From positions 1 to 5,505 of the forward strand of contig DATKGB010000079.1 of assembly GCA_035544315.1 (NCBI GenBank): DNA of 5,505 bases, in the 5' to 3' direction. This document shows, piece by piece, positions 4,943-5,505 of this stretch (position 1 is the first letter of the stretch; each line of letters starts with the position of its first letter). The notes below the pieces were generated by a model, which worked only from the letters and a program-made list of their open reading frames with translations, searched no databases and was not told the DNA's origin. Source of the stretch: JALYSX01 sp035544315. Its GTDB lineage: Bacteria > Vulcanimicrobiota > Vulcanimicrobiia > Vulcanimicrobiales > Vulcanimicrobiaceae. Both the position numbers and the translations under genes were made by a program.

Positions 4943-5505
4943 CTAGTCGTCCTGGAAAGAGAGCGTGAGGACGGCGACGTCGTCGGTCGGAGGGACGTCG
5001 CCGAGTATGCGATCGGCAATAAATTTAGCCGGATGCTCGGCTTTGCGCCGCATCGACTCCGCGGCCGCGGCCAGCAATCGAGCCTCTCCGTCAAAAATGT
5101 CGTGGCTGAACTCGATCAACCCGTCGGTATACAGCAGCAACATCGATCCGGGTTCGTAGGTAAACTCGTGCGTCTTGATGCGCGGCGGCATGTCTTCTTC
5201 GACACCCAATGGGAAACCATGATTTGGGAGGATTTCCGTTTCTCCGTTCGGTCGGGCGAAGATTGGCGGGTGATGCCCCGCCGATGCGTAGGTGACGGTC
5301 CGGCGTGCCGTGTCGACAATGCCGTACAGGGCGGTCGTCATCGAAACGTGGTGACCGTTGAGGAACAGCACGTTGTTGGCTTGCTGTAGGACGCTTTTCG
5401 GCTCCGGATCGCCAAGGCAAGCGGCCGCGAAAATGGCTTGCTTTGCCTCACTCATTTTTACCGCCGCATCGATGCCATGCCCACAGACATCGCCGAGCGA
5501 AAAGG
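4943..5505 (-). CDS. SpoIIE/RsbU-type PP2C serine phosphatase, N-terminal part beyond the window
   Basis: The reading frame is open to the right edge, so the ATG at 5455 is internal and not the start: in-frame codons before it encode FSLGDVCGHGIDAAVK, a conserved motif of the family. The visible 186 residues are the C-terminal part of the phosphatase domain. The motifs are GDVCGHGIDAA (4-14, metal-binding Asp5), YASAGHHPP (72-80), LPNHGFPLG (92-100), MLLLYTDGLIE (121-131, metal-binding Asp127) and TDDVAVLTL (173-181, Asp174/Asp175). These metal-dependent enzymes typically dephosphorylate anti-sigma-factor antagonists, releasing stress or developmental sigma factors. All visible catalytic residues are kept. 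Sensor domains such as PAS, GAF or a membrane region, if any, lie outside the window. The family is certain, but the target and input are unknown. A strong terminator follows the stop codon. Confidence 0.93.
   Translation of the reverse strand, partial: FSLGDVCGHGIDAAVKMSEAKQAIFAAACLGDPEPKSVLQQANNVLFLNGHHVSMTTALYGIVDTARRTVTYASAGHHPPIFARPNGETEILPNHGFPLGVEEDMPPRIKTHEFTYEPGSMLLLYTDGLIEFSHDIFDGEARLLAAAAESMRRKAEHPAKFIADRILGDVPPTDDVAVLTLSFQDD

Noticed and set aside
4342..4968. A plus-strand frame with a long Val/Ala hydrophobic run that looks like membrane helices
   Set aside because: The hydrophobic run is the reverse complement of the Gly-Tyr-Asn repeats in the exported protein. It also crosses a terminator, and the rest of it is not protein-like.
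5453..5455. ATG at 5455 as the true start of the phosphatase
   Set aside because: The frame continues upstream to the window edge with the conserved GDVCGHGIDAA motif, so the gene begins outside the window.

Overview
This is a GC-rich bacterial window with housekeeping content. GC-rich third positions produce long shadow ORFs on the opposite strands. Several genes appear to use TTG or GTG starts, and at least one may be leaderless. There is no rRNA, tRNA, CRISPR, transposase or phage gene. The taxon cannot be fixed from the sequence. The pairing of GerMN, amidase and MurI genes is reminiscent of Firmicutes-type and related lineages, and the base composition would suit a high-GC uncultivated phylum such as Eremiobacterota or Chloroflexi-like groups. 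That is a guess.

Layout: a SecG-like translocase subunit runs off the left edge (minus strand, 1-337). It is divergent from a multi-pass PAP2-like membrane protein (plus strand, 464-1099), with a GC-rich, hairpin-containing spacer between them. The PAP2-like gene converges on a minus-strand block, read from right to left. This block is a GerMN-domain protein (3791-4315), an exported N-acetylmuramoyl-L-alanine amidase with a stalk domain and two AMIN domains (1903-3828), and glutamate racemase MurI (1127-1903). The block is tightly packed: the GerMN and amidase genes overlap by tens of bases, and the amidase stop overlaps the murI start by one base. Further upstream on the same strand are a small exported Asn/Gly/Tyr-repeat protein (4375-4818) and the C-terminal part of a SpoIIE/RsbU-type PP2C phosphatase (4943 to the right edge). 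The phosphatase ends in a clear intrinsic terminator.

How they may work together: MurI makes D-glutamate for peptidoglycan in the cytoplasm. The amidase cuts stem peptides from glycan strands outside the membrane. GerMN-domain proteins are envelope-associated accessory factors. The three therefore look like a coupled cell-wall synthesis and remodelling unit. The Asn/Gly/Tyr-rich protein is exported just upstream and could be co-transcribed with it, because no terminator separates them. The SpoIIE-like phosphatase is set apart by its terminator and probably belongs to a signalling unit to the right.

I do not see an obviously new multi-gene system. The most distinctive items are the Asn/Gly/Tyr-repeat secreted protein, the PAP2-like protein with a Gln in place of the third-motif Asp, the atypical N-terminus of SecG, the 8-base homopolymer in the amidase gene, and a hairpin that covers the GerMN ribosome-binding site.
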